Of a DNA stretch of 64,000 nucleotides, positions 8,915 to 17,273 are shown in pieces. The DNA is from Butyricicoccus pullicaecorum (lineage in GTDB: Bacteria > Bacillota > Clostridia > Oscillospirales > Butyricicoccaceae), in assembly GCA_018365995.1 (NCBI GenBank), contig JAGZIY010000003.1, positions 116,041-180,040 of the forward strand. The letters run 5' to 3'. The position numbers were made by a program, and so were the translations under genes. The notes beneath the pieces were generated by a model, which saw nothing but the letters and a program-made list of their open reading frames with translations, ran no database searches and was not told the origin of the DNA. Within the stretch, counting starts at the first letter, position 1; each line of letters opens with the position of its first letter.

Positions 8915-11569
8915 TCAATCAGATTCTCGAATTCGTTCAACAACGCTTTGCTTTTGCATGAGATGATAGGAAATCAGGGGCAGCGCAATACCTAGAAGTA
9001 CAAATACAGGGAATATGATAAGAATGGGGACAATGGTAAAGCGATAGCGAAAGAACCAGAACATATTGCTAAGCATGCTCCCAACAAGCGGTGCACCTGC
9101 AATGCTGAGAAACAGTGTGATGGTAAGAGAGCCTAGGGTATAAAGCAGACCTTCCAGTATCAGCATATGTTTTAGTTGTCTGCCTGTCATGCCAATGGCT
9201 TGTAAAACTGCAAATTCGCGCCTGCGTGTGATGATGCCGGTCAGGATTGCATTGAAAAAATTGAGGATACCGACCAGTCCGACAATAAAGCTTAATAAGC
9301 TGCCAAGCAGAAGAAACATGGAACGGAAGCCATCAAATTCAGCGGCATAGGTAAATTTGCTTTCATAGTCAAATTCATCCTGATTTTGTGTGAAAGAGGA
9401 AAGAAAGTGCTCCATCTCCGCGGTAGCTGCATCATTTTTCATGTTGAAAGCGTACAGCATTACATTTGCTGTATGTGTATCTTCGATGAAAGTTTGGTCA
9501 CCCAGCACAAACTCATCTGCACCAAAATAGCGGTAAGAGAGCGGATAGGGCACGCTGACAAGTGCGGTGACTGTATAGGAAATATCTCGGTAACTCTTAG
9601 CGCGTGCGTGAAAGCTGTTGTCATCAGGAAGGTTGTCAGGGTCAAGGATTTCACCCGTCACATCATCAACATATTCCCAAGAATCTACGTGACGCAGAGT
9701 AATGGTATCGCCAAGCTTTGCCCAATGGCTGTCCATCAGGGGGGTACCATAGTCGTCTTCGCTATAAACTGCTGCAATGTTGTGTTCTGAAGTGTCCAAG
9801 GTAGAAATGTCGCCTGCCAGCACCCGCAGCTTGCTGCGGGCAAATGCCTCCATACCAAAAAGCTGTGCATTTCGTGCGACTCTGCCGTCCGGCATTTTTT
9901 CCAATCCGGAAAGCGTCTGCGATTGCTGTTCCGGATCTAAGAAATAGGAGGTACTTTTTCGGAAATAATCCTCTGTGATGAATTCCTGTACAGCGGTCGT
10001 CAGTCCATAAACCCTGCCGCCCTCTGCGATGCCCTCCTGTGCGAGAATCATATCCAGCATGGATTCCGGAACCGAGGTTTCGGAAGAAAGCTGCGTGGAA
10101 GATTGAAAATAGCTGGAATTTGCAAATACAAAGTCACTGACCATTTTGTTTGCCAAATATTTATCCATATCAAAGCCGTTGGTAAATGTGACTGTAAGCT
10201 GAAGCAGCAGGACTGCAAGCGAGAGGGAGGTGATGGTAAGCACCGTTTTTTTACGGTTGCGTCCAAGATTTGCCCATGCCATGTGGGAAAGCTTTGCGCC
10301 GCGTGTATGTCGTTCTGCTTTGCGGGACTGTATGCTGCCGTCTGTATAGCGAATGGCTTCTATGGCAGAAACCCTGCCTGCCATACGTGCAGGCTTTAGG
10401 CAGGAAACCAGAACCGTGCACAAAGAAAATAGCGCAGAAAGGATAAAGATCCAAGGACTGAGTGACAGGTCATTTGCGGAGAGACCATTAAGCCTATGTA
10501 TGATAATGGGAGTGAGTTTTGCGCCAATGAGATAACCAAGGATAAGCCCAATGGGAATCCCGATAAAAGAGAGGATCAGAACCTGTCCACGGATAATTCG
10601 CCGAAGCTGCTTTCCGGTTGTACCAATGGTTTTTAGAAGTCCGTAAAAGCGAATATCTGTGGTAACAGAAATCTGAAATACATTGTAAATGATAAGATAA
10701 CCTGTAAACAGGATCAGCAGCAGAAGCCCAATCATGATGATGGCCGTGACAGGATCGAGATTTTCGTCCAGTTGTGTGCTGGTATAGCCCCAGTTGATAC
10801 CTGTAGGAATATAATGCGCCTCACTGCGTGACATGGTTTGGTAGCCATGATTTTGTAAAAGGGTATCCAGCTTTTGTGCAATTTGAGAAGAATTAGAAAA
10901 CAGAATATCCATATTCCAAGTATTTGTCATGCCATCGGCGGCGGGGGAGGGCACGTGCAGGGTTTCGAAAATCTCCTCTGCCCGACTTTCCGGAATTAAG
11001 ACATGATTGGCAACAATGGCATCATCATATTCCCACCAGCCGGACAGGATAAAGGTTTGTGTTGTTGGACGACCGTCCACATCAAAGGTGATGGTAAATT
11101 CTGTGCCAAGTACAGGTTCTACGCCTAAAAGTTCTAAAACATGGGTGTCCGTAGCAGCTTCGTTTGTGCCTTCACGCGGTAATCTGCCTTCCTTGGGGTC
11201 ACAAAACATAAAATGTGCCTGTGCGGCATCGCTATAACCGATTTCCACATGGCTCTTTTGAAAGGGAGCGTTTTTGGGCATTCCGACAAACCGCCGCAGT
11301 CCGTATTGTTTGATGATAGGGTCAGCGCGCAGTTCCTCATATTGTTCTTTGGTCAGGTATTTGATAGAGGCGTGACTCCACCCTCCGGCTTGGCGGAAGT
11401 TGGACTGTTGGAAGGCATGATTGATGGATAGTGCAATTGTAAAAAGTGAGGTAAATAGAATAGAGGTCAGTACGATTGCCAAAATCGCAATCAGGTTACG
11501 GGTGCGATTGGCGCAGAACGAACGTATAGAAAGACGCCGGATACAGGCACGATTTGGAACATGACGCAT
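8915..11569 (-). CDS. MacB/FtsX-type ABC permease (large)
   Basis: An 884-residue permease: an N-terminal helix, a large extracytoplasmic domain, an FtsX three-helix unit, a second extracytoplasmic domain, and a final FtsX unit ending in a basic tail. This duplicated DUF214-like organisation is typical of peptide or lipid exporters adjacent to a LolD-like ATPase. The ATG at 11569 follows GGAGGTGA; the in-frame GTG nine bases upstream lies inside that ribosome site and is rejected. The ATPase stop codon lies just upstream, so the two genes are coupled. Likely controlled by the OmpR-type two-component system upstream. Confidence 0.85.
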   Translation of the reverse strand: MRHVPNRACIRRLSIRSFCANRTRNLIAILAIVLTSILFTSLFTIALSINHAFQQSNFRQAGGWSHASIKYLTKEQYEELRADPIIKQYGLRRFVGMPKNAPFQKSHVEIGYSDAAQAHFMFCDPKEGRLPREGTNEAATDTHVLELLGVEPVLGTEFTITFDVDGRPTTQTFILSGWWEYDDAIVANHVLIPESRAEEIFETLHVPSPAADGMTNTWNMDILFSNSSQIAQKLDTLLQNHGYQTMSRSEAHYIPTGINWGYTSTQLDENLDPVTAIIMIGLLLLILFTGYLIIYNVFQISVTTDIRFYGLLKTIGTTGKQLRRIIRGQVLILSFIGIPIGLILGYLIGAKLTPIIIHRLNGLSANDLSLSPWIFILSALFSLCTVLVSCLKPARMAGRVSAIEAIRYTDGSIQSRKAERHTRGAKLSHMAWANLGRNRKKTVLTITSLSLAVLLLQLTVTFTNGFDMDKYLANKMVSDFVFANSSYFQSSTQLSSETSVPESMLDMILAQEGIAEGGRVYGLTTAVQEFITEDYFRKSTSYFLDPEQQSQTLSGLEKMPDGRVARNAQLFGMEAFARSKLRVLAGDISTLDTSEHNIAAVYSEDDYGTPLMDSHWAKLGDTITLRHVDSWEYVDDVTGEILDPDNLPDDNSFHARAKSYRDISYTVTALVSVPYPLSYRYFGADEFVLGDQTFIEDTHTANVMLYAFNMKNDAATAEMEHFLSSFTQNQDEFDYESKFTYAAEFDGFRSMFLLLGSLLSFIVGLVGILNFFNAILTGIITRRREFAVLQAIGMTGRQLKHMLILEGLLYTLGSLTITLFLSIAGAPLVGSMLSNMFWFFRYRFTIVPILIIFPVFVLLGIALPLISYHLMQKQSVVERIRESD

Positions 11570-11574
11570 GGGAA

Positions 11575-12240
11575 TCACCTCCGGATCTGTCCGTCTTCAA
11601 TGCGGATAATACGGTCTGCCAACTGTGCAATTTCTTCATTGTGCGTAATCATGACGATAGTTTGCCCGAATTTTGTACTGGTGATTTTGAGAAGGGATAG
11701 AACATCTTGTGAAGTGTGTGAATCTAAATTGCCTGTCGGCTCGTCTGCCAAAATGATTGCGGGCTTCGTGGCAAGGGCGCGTGCAATGGCAACGCGCTGT
11801 TGTTGTCCGCCGGAAAGCTGACTGGGCAGTCGGTTGTGCATGGAAGTCAATCCAAGCATTTCCGAGATTTGTTGAATATAAGTATGGTCAACGGCATTTC
11901 CGTCAAGCTCAATGGGAAGTACAATATTTTCAAATACATTGAGGACAGGAACAAGGTTATAGCTTTGAAATACAAAGCCAATTTTTCGGCGGCGGAAAAT
12001 GGTCAGAGCATCGTCTTTTAGAGAAAAGATATCTTGACCATCTACAAAGACCTGACCGGAGGTAGGACGATCGAGACCGCCCAACATATGCAGCAGTGTA
12101 GATTTTCCAGAACCAGATGTACCAACGATGGAAACGAATTCCCCGACTTCAACAGATAGATCGATGCCGTCCAATGCACGCACTTCGGTATCTTTTGTAC
12201 CATAATATTTTGTGAGTGCCTTTGTTTGTAAGATTGGCAT
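11575..12240 (-). CDS. ABC transporter ATPase, LolD/MacB type
   Basis: 221 residues with Walker A 'GTSGSGKST', signature 'SGGQQQRVAIARALATKP' and Walker B 'IILADEPTGNLDSHTSQ'. It powers the FtsX permease immediately downstream. I chose the ATG at 12240 ('MPILQTKALTKYYG') because GGAGGT precedes it; an upstream in-frame extension lacks a ribosome site. The gene follows the kinase on the same strand, after a terminator-like hairpin and 160 bases of spacer with a repeated GGTATG motif, suggesting its own regulated promoter. Confidence 0.9.
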   Translation of the reverse strand: MPILQTKALTKYYGTKDTEVRALDGIDLSVEVGEFVSIVGTSGSGKSTLLHMLGGLDRPTSGQVFVDGQDIFSLKDDALTIFRRRKIGFVFQSYNLVPVLNVFENIVLPIELDGNAVDHTYIQQISEMLGLTSMHNRLPSQLSGGQQQRVAIARALATKPAIILADEPTGNLDSHTSQDVLSLLKITSTKFGQTIVMITHNEEIAQLADRIIRIEDGQIRR

Positions 12241-12269
12241 AGAGATGACCTCCTTGATGTTTTGAACTG

Positions 12270-12301
12270 TCTTTATCATACCAAAACAATCTTACCATAC
12301 C
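12270..12301 (-). promoter_or_regulatory. Tandem GGTATG-TAA direct repeat, possible regulator site
   Basis: On the minus strand, GGTATGGTAAGA and GGTATGATAAAGA recur with a period of about two helical turns, 30-60 bases before the ABC ATPase start. OmpR-family regulators bind such direct repeats, and an OmpR-type regulator lies just upstream. The link is inference. Confidence 0.4.
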
Positions 12302-12373
12302 GTGACAAGGACGAAAGAAAATCTAACAGTTGTGTAAGAATTTGGAAAAACTGAAAAACAGAGCAATTAAAAT

Positions 12374-12396
12374 GCCGGTCTTTTTATAAGACCGGC
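12374..12396 (-). terminator. Terminator-like hairpin after the sensor kinase
   Basis: A GCCGGTCTT/AAGACCGGC stem starts seven bases after the kinase stop and is followed on the minus strand by ATTTTAATT. Confidence 0.65.
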
Positions 12397-12402
12397 AAGA
12401 TT

Positions 12403-13302
12403 TTAGATATCCCTTGGCAGGAATGCAGAGAATTTTGCACCATGCCCAGAAATAGAAGATAATTTGATGTATCCATTTTGCTTGTGGAGAATTTCTCGTG
12501 TGAGATACAAGCCAATCCCTACGCCGGGCACCGATGCCATTTCGGGAGAGCGATAGAAGCGGGAAAATATTTTTGCGTGCTCATGTTCTGCAATGCCAGC
12601 ACCAGTATCCTCCACAACAATGGCACAGAAAAATTCAAATACTTCTGTAAATACTCGAATGCTGCCACCAGAGGGGGTGTACTTGATGGCGTTGTCAATC
12701 AGATTGCCAATGGCTTCGGCAGTCCATTTGGGATCAAAAACAGCATAAATATCAGAAAACTCCACCGTAAAATCAATATTATTTCGTTGTGCTTCTGGTG
12801 CGAAGCTATCTTCCAGATGGTGCAGCAAATCGGAAAGAGGACTGTATATGGGGGATACCTGCACCATACCGGACTCCAAACGAGAGGTTTTTACAAGAGA
12901 GTCGATGAGAAATCCAAGTTTTTCGGTTTGGGAGATTGCTTGCTCGACCAATGCGCGCTGCCCGTCTGTCAGGGGTTCCTCGGCAAGCAGCCCCGTATAA
13001 AGCAGGATATTGGCAATGGGCGTGCGGGACTGATGCGCGATGTCGCCAATCAATGCTTGAATCCGTGCTCGGTCGGTATCGAGTGCATTGCGGGAGAGTA
13101 TGCTGGCAGATAAAAACTGTGAAAATTTTTGTTCAGTACGAGAAATTTGACTTTCATCATAACGGGAAGGCTGAAATGTTCCAGAAATTGCGGAATCCAA
13201 TATCTTGTCCAGACGATCCAGTACATGCTGTGCATGAAAATACAGGAGCATTGCAGAAAAAAGGAAAAGGCAGCCAACAAAGAAAATTATCAGACTAAGC
13301 AT
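12403..13302 (-). CDS. Sensor histidine kinase, HisKA type
   Basis: 299 residues. One N-terminal transmembrane helix (~residues 2-24) leads to a short cytoplasmic linker. The HisKA domain has the phosphoacceptor in 'IAHQSRTPIANILLY', and the HATPase domain has 'NLIDNAIKYTP', 'VEDTGAGI' and 'GVGIGLYLTREIL'. There is almost no extracytoplasmic part, so the signal is probably sensed in the membrane or via the ABC transporter, as in Bce-type systems. The start at 13302 follows GGGAGG and overlaps the regulator stop by eight bases, giving a coupled regulator-kinase pair. Confidence 0.9.
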   Translation of the reverse strand: MLSLIIFFVGCLFLFSAMLLYFHAQHVLDRLDKILDSAISGTFQPSRYDESQISRTEQKFSQFLSASILSRNALDTDRARIQALIGDIAHQSRTPIANILLYTGLLAEEPLTDGQRALVEQAISQTEKLGFLIDSLVKTSRLESGMVQVSPIYSPLSDLLHHLEDSFAPEAQRNNIDFTVEFSDIYAVFDPKWTAEAIGNLIDNAIKYTPSGGSIRVFTEVFEFFCAIVVEDTGAGIAEHEHAKIFSRFYRSPEMASVPGVGIGLYLTREILHKQNGYIKLSSISGHGAKFSAFLPRDI

Positions 13303-13975
13303 CGGTTGCCTCCCACAGATAGCCGATTCCGTAAACGGTACGAATGTAAATTGGATTTTTGGGATTCGGTTCCAATTTGCTGCGCAGACGGCGAATGGTG
13401 ACAGAAAGTGTGTTTTCATCTACAAAATCACCGCCATTCCAAACGCGATCCATTAAGAATTCCCGCGTAAGCACATGACCACTGTTTTCAATTAAAAATC
13501 GTAGCAAACGCTGTTCGGTGCGGCTGAGAGATAAGGGAACTCCGGAACGTGTAAAAATTTGCTGGTCAAAGTCCAGTGTAAGTGCACCGATTTTCACAAG
13601 ACAGTCAGAGGCAGGTTGTTTTGAACGACGAAGTGCTGCTTCAACGCGAGCGCGCAAAACCGCAAGACGAAACGGTTTTGTGATATAGTCATCTGCACCA
13701 CACTCCAGCCCTGCTACTTCATCATATTCAGTATCTCTGGCGGTTAGAAATAAAATCGGCACTAAGGAGGTTTGACGTACTTCACGGCAAAGAGCAATGC
13801 CTGTGCCGTCAGGAAGGTTGATATCCAAAAGAAGCAGGTCGAAGGCATGCTGGCTCAAGAGTGTACGTGCTTCCTTTAGGCTGCTGCATGCAGTAATCTG
13901 TCCAGAGGCGCGCAAAGCCAATGTGATGCCTTGCGAGAGTGCCATATCGTCCTCTAAAAGTAAAATTTGATACAA
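13295..13975 (-). CDS. OmpR-family response regulator
   Basis: About 226 residues. The receiver domain has 'LLEDD', phosphoacceptor Asp in 'LLLLDINLPDG' and 'YITKPFR'. A winged-helix DNA-binding domain (~residues 130-225) carries 'LSRTEQRLLRFLI' and 'ENTLSVTIRRLRSKL'. The best start is a TTG at 13975, eight bases after AAGGAG; a GTG nine bases further upstream overlaps the ribosome site. The regulator heads the operon with its kinase. The most likely targets are this operon and the MacB-like transporter downstream. Confidence 0.9.
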   Translation of the reverse strand: MYQILLLEDDMALSQGITLALRASGQITACSSLKEARTLLSQHAFDLLLLDINLPDGTGIALCREVRQTSLVPILFLTARDTEYDEVAGLECGADDYITKPFRLAVLRARVEAALRRSKQPASDCLVKIGALTLDFDQQIFTRSGVPLSLSRTEQRLLRFLIENSGHVLTREFLMDRVWNGGDFVDENTLSVTIRRLRSKLEPNPKNPIYIRTVYGIGYLWEATDA

Positions 13976-13987
13976 GACAGACACTCC

Positions 13988-14251
13988 TTATTCCGATTTC
14001 CAGCGTTTGAGCTGTGGAAACAGTTCGTGCAGCAGATTTGAGGCTTCTTCCAGACACATATCCGGATTGGAGTCGCAAAAAAGGGGGACACACTGGACAA
14101 TCATTTCTTCCATTGTGCAGTCCGCAGTAAATGCACCATTGGCATAGCAGCGAATACAATAGTCCGGATTTTTAGAGCCATCTGTTTCAGTACCGTACAT
14201 ATAAGGGGACAGCGGCATACGGCAGCTTTGACAAAATTTCATACATTCCAT
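13988..14251 (-). CDS. Putative zinc-ribbon protein
   Basis: 87 residues from the ATG at 14251, which has AAGGATGA upstream; residue 4 is an alternative start. It carries 'CQSCRMPL' and 'CIRCYANGAF', a four-Cys ribbon, followed by 'TMEEMIVQC...P' and a C-terminal 'FPQLKRWKS'. This matches the 'putative zinc ribbon' family common in Clostridia and Bacteroidia, whose role is unknown. It lies between sigK part 3 and the response regulator on the same strand. Confidence 0.75.
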   Translation of the reverse strand: MECMKFCQSCRMPLSPYMYGTETDGSKNPDYCIRCYANGAFTADCTMEEMIVQCVPLFCDSNPDMCLEEASNLLHELFPQLKRWKSE

Positions 14252-14304
14252 AAGAGTCATCCTTGGTTTTGTTTTTTTTATCATACTGCCATAGATAAAA
14301 TCCG

Positions 14305-14661
14305 TCAAGAGTTGCCCAGTGCTTCTGCAAGCTTTTGCAGTGCTTTTTTCTCAATGCGGGAAATATAAGAGCGTGAGATTCCAAGTTTTTTTGCAACATC
14401 TTTTTGTGTCAGGGGCTCTTCTCCTCCAATCCCATAGCGCAAAATGAGAATGCGCCGTTCCCGCTCTGTGAGACAGCGCTCCAGACACGCGTACATCATT
14501 TGATAGCGATCACTCATCTCGACGAGGTGTAAGCGTTCATCTTCTACACTGATGGTATCCATGAGGGAGAGAGAACTGCCATCACCGTCTGTGTCCTGTG
14601 TTTCGTCCAAAGAGACTTCATTTTGTGTTTTGCGTCCTGCGCGAAAATACATGAGGATTTC
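14305..14661 (-). CDS. sigK: sigK part 3 of 3 (sigma-K C-terminal)
   Basis: The C-terminal 118 residues of the mother-cell sporulation sigma factor. It begins within region 2 ('EILMYFRAGRKTQ') and contains region 4 with 'LTERERRILILRYGIG' and the helix-turn-helix 'TQKDVAKKLGISRSYISRIEKKAL'. The open frame continues upstream into the inserted element, but those codons do not resemble sigma factors. Joining Glu here to the end of part 2 gives 'CIENEILMYF', the standard sigma-K sequence. The break lies at the same conserved place as the B. subtilis skin junction (known from the family). Without excision this piece has no promoter or proper start. Confidence 0.93.
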   Translation of the reverse strand, partial: EILMYFRAGRKTQNEVSLDETQDTDGDGSSLSLMDTISVEDERLHLVEMSDRYQMMYACLERCLTERERRILILRYGIGGEEPLTQKDVAKKLGISRSYISRIEKKALQKLAEALGNS

Positions 14662-14684
14662 ATTTGCTATCCTCACACAAATGC
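14651..14684. other. Left attachment junction of sigK element 1
   Basis: The sigK-side sequence ending in GAGGATTTCA meets the element arm TGCTATCCTCACAC around a TT (14663-14664). The CATTT at 14661-14665 recurs at 18383-18387 in the same orientation. The recombinase 1 stop codon lies on this junction (14660-14662). Confidence 0.8.
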
Positions 14685-16312
14685 GTCTCATCATATAGGG
14701 TGTTTTGTGCACCGTGTAAAATCACATGAGCAGAGTGACCGTCCCATATGACTTTATGGACTGCCGCACGAATCAGGACACGTTTTTGTTCTGTTGTAAG
14801 TAAACTGCTTTGTGAGAAAGAGAGGCACATTTGTGTCAGTGTGCTGTTTTCCTGTGGCATCGGAGCAGTTTGCAGAGCGGTAATTTGGGAGTCGAGTCTA
14901 CTGTTTTGTTCGTGCAGCTCCTCGATGCGTTTTTGGATATGCACAGCAGCAGGGCTATGTTCAAAATCTGCAAGGGAATCAACCAAGGCTGTGATTTTAT
15001 GTTGGATTTCCAGCTGTGCCTGATATAAATGCGCCTGTGCGTGCATGGCTTGTGATTGATTTTGCAGCATCAGCTGTTCTTCCTGCGCCAATTGCTTCAA
15101 AAGATGTTTGGTGTCAAAGGCTAGGTGACTGATATGGGTGAGCACGGCATCATCTATGAAATTTCCGCTGAGATTGTTATGGCTGCATAACGCTTTTTTA
15201 CTGCGCTCTTTGCATTTACAGATATACGTATACGTTCCGGTCTTTGCAGAGACTTTGGGATACATACGGCTGCCGCAGGTGCACCAGAGAAGTCCGGTTA
15301 AAAGGGCGGTATTGCGGCGGGGCTTGTGGTATGCTCTGCACTGGTTGCGCGCAAGGGATTGCTGTACTGCAATCCACTTATGTGAGGGAATCAAACCGGA
15401 ATGTTGTCCGACCGATATGATCCATTCATGGATAGGAAGATATACTGTGGAGTGCCCCTTTTCCTGATGGGTACGATTGTATGCCAAAATGCCATGTATG
15501 CCATCAAAAGCTGCGGAAGGAGAAAACAATTCGGCTTTTTTTTCAATAAAATATTGGTAGGCATCTTGGTCTGCAATGAGATAGACCGGATTTTGCAAGA
15601 TGGATTTAATAGAAAAGCGGGTAAAATTCCGCCCTGTTTTTGTCTTGACCTGCTGCCGCAGAAGTTCAGTTTCTGTTTTGGTGAGAGAGTCGGTTTCCGA
15701 ATAGAGTGCATAGATTTTTTGAATGATTTGTGACTCCTCTGGAATCAGCTTGAGATGACAGGATTTTTTACGTTTTCCGTCCAATGACAGGGTTTGTGTA
15801 TGCGTAGAAGTGTAACCGGTTGGAGTTGTACCGCCAAGCCACCGACCTGTTTTGGCAAGTTCGTGCATGTTATCGTGAATACGTTCGGCGATGGTTTCTC
15901 GTTCCAGTTGACTGAATACTGAGGCAATATACATCATAGCGCGTCCCATCGGGCTGGAGGTATCAAATTGTTCTCGAATTGAGATAAAATCGATTTTGAG
16001 TCTTCCCAGCTCTTCAATTAGGCAGGAAAAGTCACTGATATTGCGGCTAATGCGGTCCAGTCGGTAGACAACAATTGCTTTGAATTGCAGTTTGTGAGCG
16101 GCTTCCATCATTTTTTGAAAATCAGGACGATTGATATTACCGCCAGAGAACCCTTCATCTTCAAATATAATGGCATTTTGTGCATAAGAGATGCCAAAGG
16201 TCGTGGTGATATAGGAAAGACATAGATCGATTTGATTGTTGATACTCTCGCCTTTTCCTGTAAAACGAGACTTTCGAGAATAAATGGCAATGACATCTTG
16301 TTTTTGCTGCAT
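14660..16312 (-). CDS. Large serine recombinase of sigK element 1
   Basis: About 550 residues, comparable to SpoIVCA-type recombinases. The N-terminal resolvase domain has the nucleophile region 'IYSRKS', 'DEGFSGGNINRPDF' and 'YRLDRISRN'. The middle is a recombinase DNA-binding domain. A zinc beta-ribbon carries 'WCTCGSRM' and paired Cys 'CKCKERSKKALC', followed by a coiled-coil. The start is the ATG at 16312 after AAAGGAG. Its C-terminus ends exactly on the junction with sigK part 3. In an excised circle the frame would read on for about 19 codons into the other end of the element. The most likely job is excision of this element from sigK. A -10-like CATATAAT (16345-16352, minus strand) is close to a sigma-E -10. 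Confidence 0.9.
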   Translation of the reverse strand: MQQKQDVIAIYSRKSRFTGKGESINNQIDLCLSYITTTFGISYAQNAIIFEDEGFSGGNINRPDFQKMMEAAHKLQFKAIVVYRLDRISRNISDFSCLIEELGRLKIDFISIREQFDTSSPMGRAMMYIASVFSQLERETIAERIHDNMHELAKTGRWLGGTTPTGYTSTHTQTLSLDGKRKKSCHLKLIPEESQIIQKIYALYSETDSLTKTETELLRQQVKTKTGRNFTRFSIKSILQNPVYLIADQDAYQYFIEKKAELFSPSAAFDGIHGILAYNRTHQEKGHSTVYLPIHEWIISVGQHSGLIPSHKWIAVQQSLARNQCRAYHKPRRNTALLTGLLWCTCGSRMYPKVSAKTGTYTYICKCKERSKKALCSHNNLSGNFIDDAVLTHISHLAFDTKHLLKQLAQEEQLMLQNQSQAMHAQAHLYQAQLEIQHKITALVDSLADFEHSPAAVHIQKRIEELHEQNSRLDSQITALQTAPMPQENSTLTQMCLSFSQSSLLTTEQKRVLIRAAVHKVIWDGHSAHVILHGAQNTLYDETHLCEDSK

Positions 16313-16442
16313 TGTGCGTGCTCCTTTCAACGGATATCAGTCCTATTATATGAAAGGGATAAGAGGAAAACCTCTTTGGTCTATCATAAACATTTTCATG
16401 CATAGTATGGAACGGGAAACTATGAAATAGGAGGCAGAGAAA

Positions 16443-16649
16443 ATGGCAAAGGGTGTTTCCATTATTCTATATGCACCAGAGAACAAAGAGACACAACAAA
16501 AACTGGAACGTCAATTGGCAGGTGTATATGCAGAAAATATCATAGCAGCACTGAATAAATTAAACTGCGCGCCAGAACAAAAACAAGGTGTTCTGAGAAG
16601 TGTGATGGATGCGATATCAACAAACGAACGAGAGAAAAAAGAATCGTAA
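16443..16649 (+). CDS. 68-residue protein divergent from recombinase 1
   Basis: A small soluble protein with a good ribosome site (TAGGAGG). It has a short beta-like start ('GVSIILYAP') followed by a charged, mostly helical remainder ('KETQQKLERQLAG', 'NREREKKES'-like basic/acidic tail). I do not recognise the family. It is divergent from the element's serine recombinase with 130 bases between starts, and a terminator follows. Position and size fit a recombination directionality factor, such as the skin-encoded factor described in C. difficile, but no sequence feature proves it. A DNA-binding regulator of the recombinase is the alternative. Confidence 0.6.
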   Translation: MAKGVSIILYAPENKETQQKLERQLAGVYAENIIAALNKLNCAPEQKQGVLRSVMDAISTNEREKKES

Positions 16650-16656
16650 ATAAAGA

Positions 16657-16694
16657 AAAGCCTTTTGCAAGATGAGATTTTGCAGAAGGCTTTT
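16657..16694 (+). terminator. Intrinsic terminator
   Basis: The stem AAAGCCTTTTGCA pairs with TGCAGAAGGCTTT (one mismatch), followed by TTTT, directly after the 68-residue protein gene. Confidence 0.75.
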
Positions 16695-16753
16695 GGATTT
16701 TATAAAGAAATTCGGATATATTGCACAATTTACAAGAGAAGAAATTTAGCATA

Positions 16754-16794
16754 TTGACAATAAGAAAGAAAAATACTATAATTAACTTTGTTAA
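16754..16794 (+). promoter_or_regulatory. marR promoter and likely MarR operator
   Basis: Consensus TTGACA (16754-16759), 17-base spacer, TATAAT (16777-16782). The inverted repeat TTAAC-TTT-GTTAA (16782-16794) begins at the end of the -10 box and covers the likely transcription start, where an autorepressor would bind. Confidence 0.8.
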
Positions 16795-16816
16795 CTTGTT
16801 GGGAGGACTTAGGACT

Positions 16817-17242
16817 ATGAAACGGACAGATTGGCTGCAAATGCTCGCCTATCAGCAGGAACTGCATCATCTAGCCAGAGCATTACTGTCACAGGAAAAA
16901 ACGCAGACCCTGACAGCAAGTGAGCGAGAATTGCTGGCAAGGCTTTATTTAGAGCCTGATGAGAGTACACCACTTGCATTGAGCAGACAGAGTGGAATGA
17001 AAAAAGAGGCTGTAAGCCGGTGCCTGAAAAAGCTGTTTGAAAAAGGTTATATTCAAAAGGAAAAGCACCCAACAGATGAAAGAAGCTATATGCTTTCTAT
17101 TACGCAGAGCGGAGAAGCCGAGCTCGGTAAAAATTATAGTGCAATTTTACAGCCGTTATATGATGTAAAACGGCAAATGGGTTCAAAATTTGACTTGATG
17201 TTTGAACTGATCCACATCGCAAATACAAGCACTGGAGAATAA
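16817..17242 (+). CDS. MarR-family transcriptional regulator
   Basis: 141 residues with a central winged helix-turn-helix: 'LALSRQSGMKKEAVSRCLKKLFEKGYIQ' and the wing 'DERSYMLSITQSG'. MarR proteins are dimeric repressors released by small aromatic ligands. The ATG at 16817 has GGGAGGA upstream. Its gene is 31 bases before the FUSC-type membrane gene, forming an operon inside element 1, and an inverted repeat overlaps the promoter. Repression of its own operon with relief by a phenolic or drug-like compound is the usual model and is inferred here. Confidence 0.88.
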   Translation: MKRTDWLQMLAYQQELHHLARALLSQEKTQTLTASERELLARLYLEPDESTPLALSRQSGMKKEAVSRCLKKLFEKGYIQKEKHPTDERSYMLSITQSGEAELGKNYSAILQPLYDVKRQMGSKFDLMFELIHIANTSTGE

Positions 17243-17273
17243 ATAGGATAAAACGATTTGGGAGGTAGTTTGA

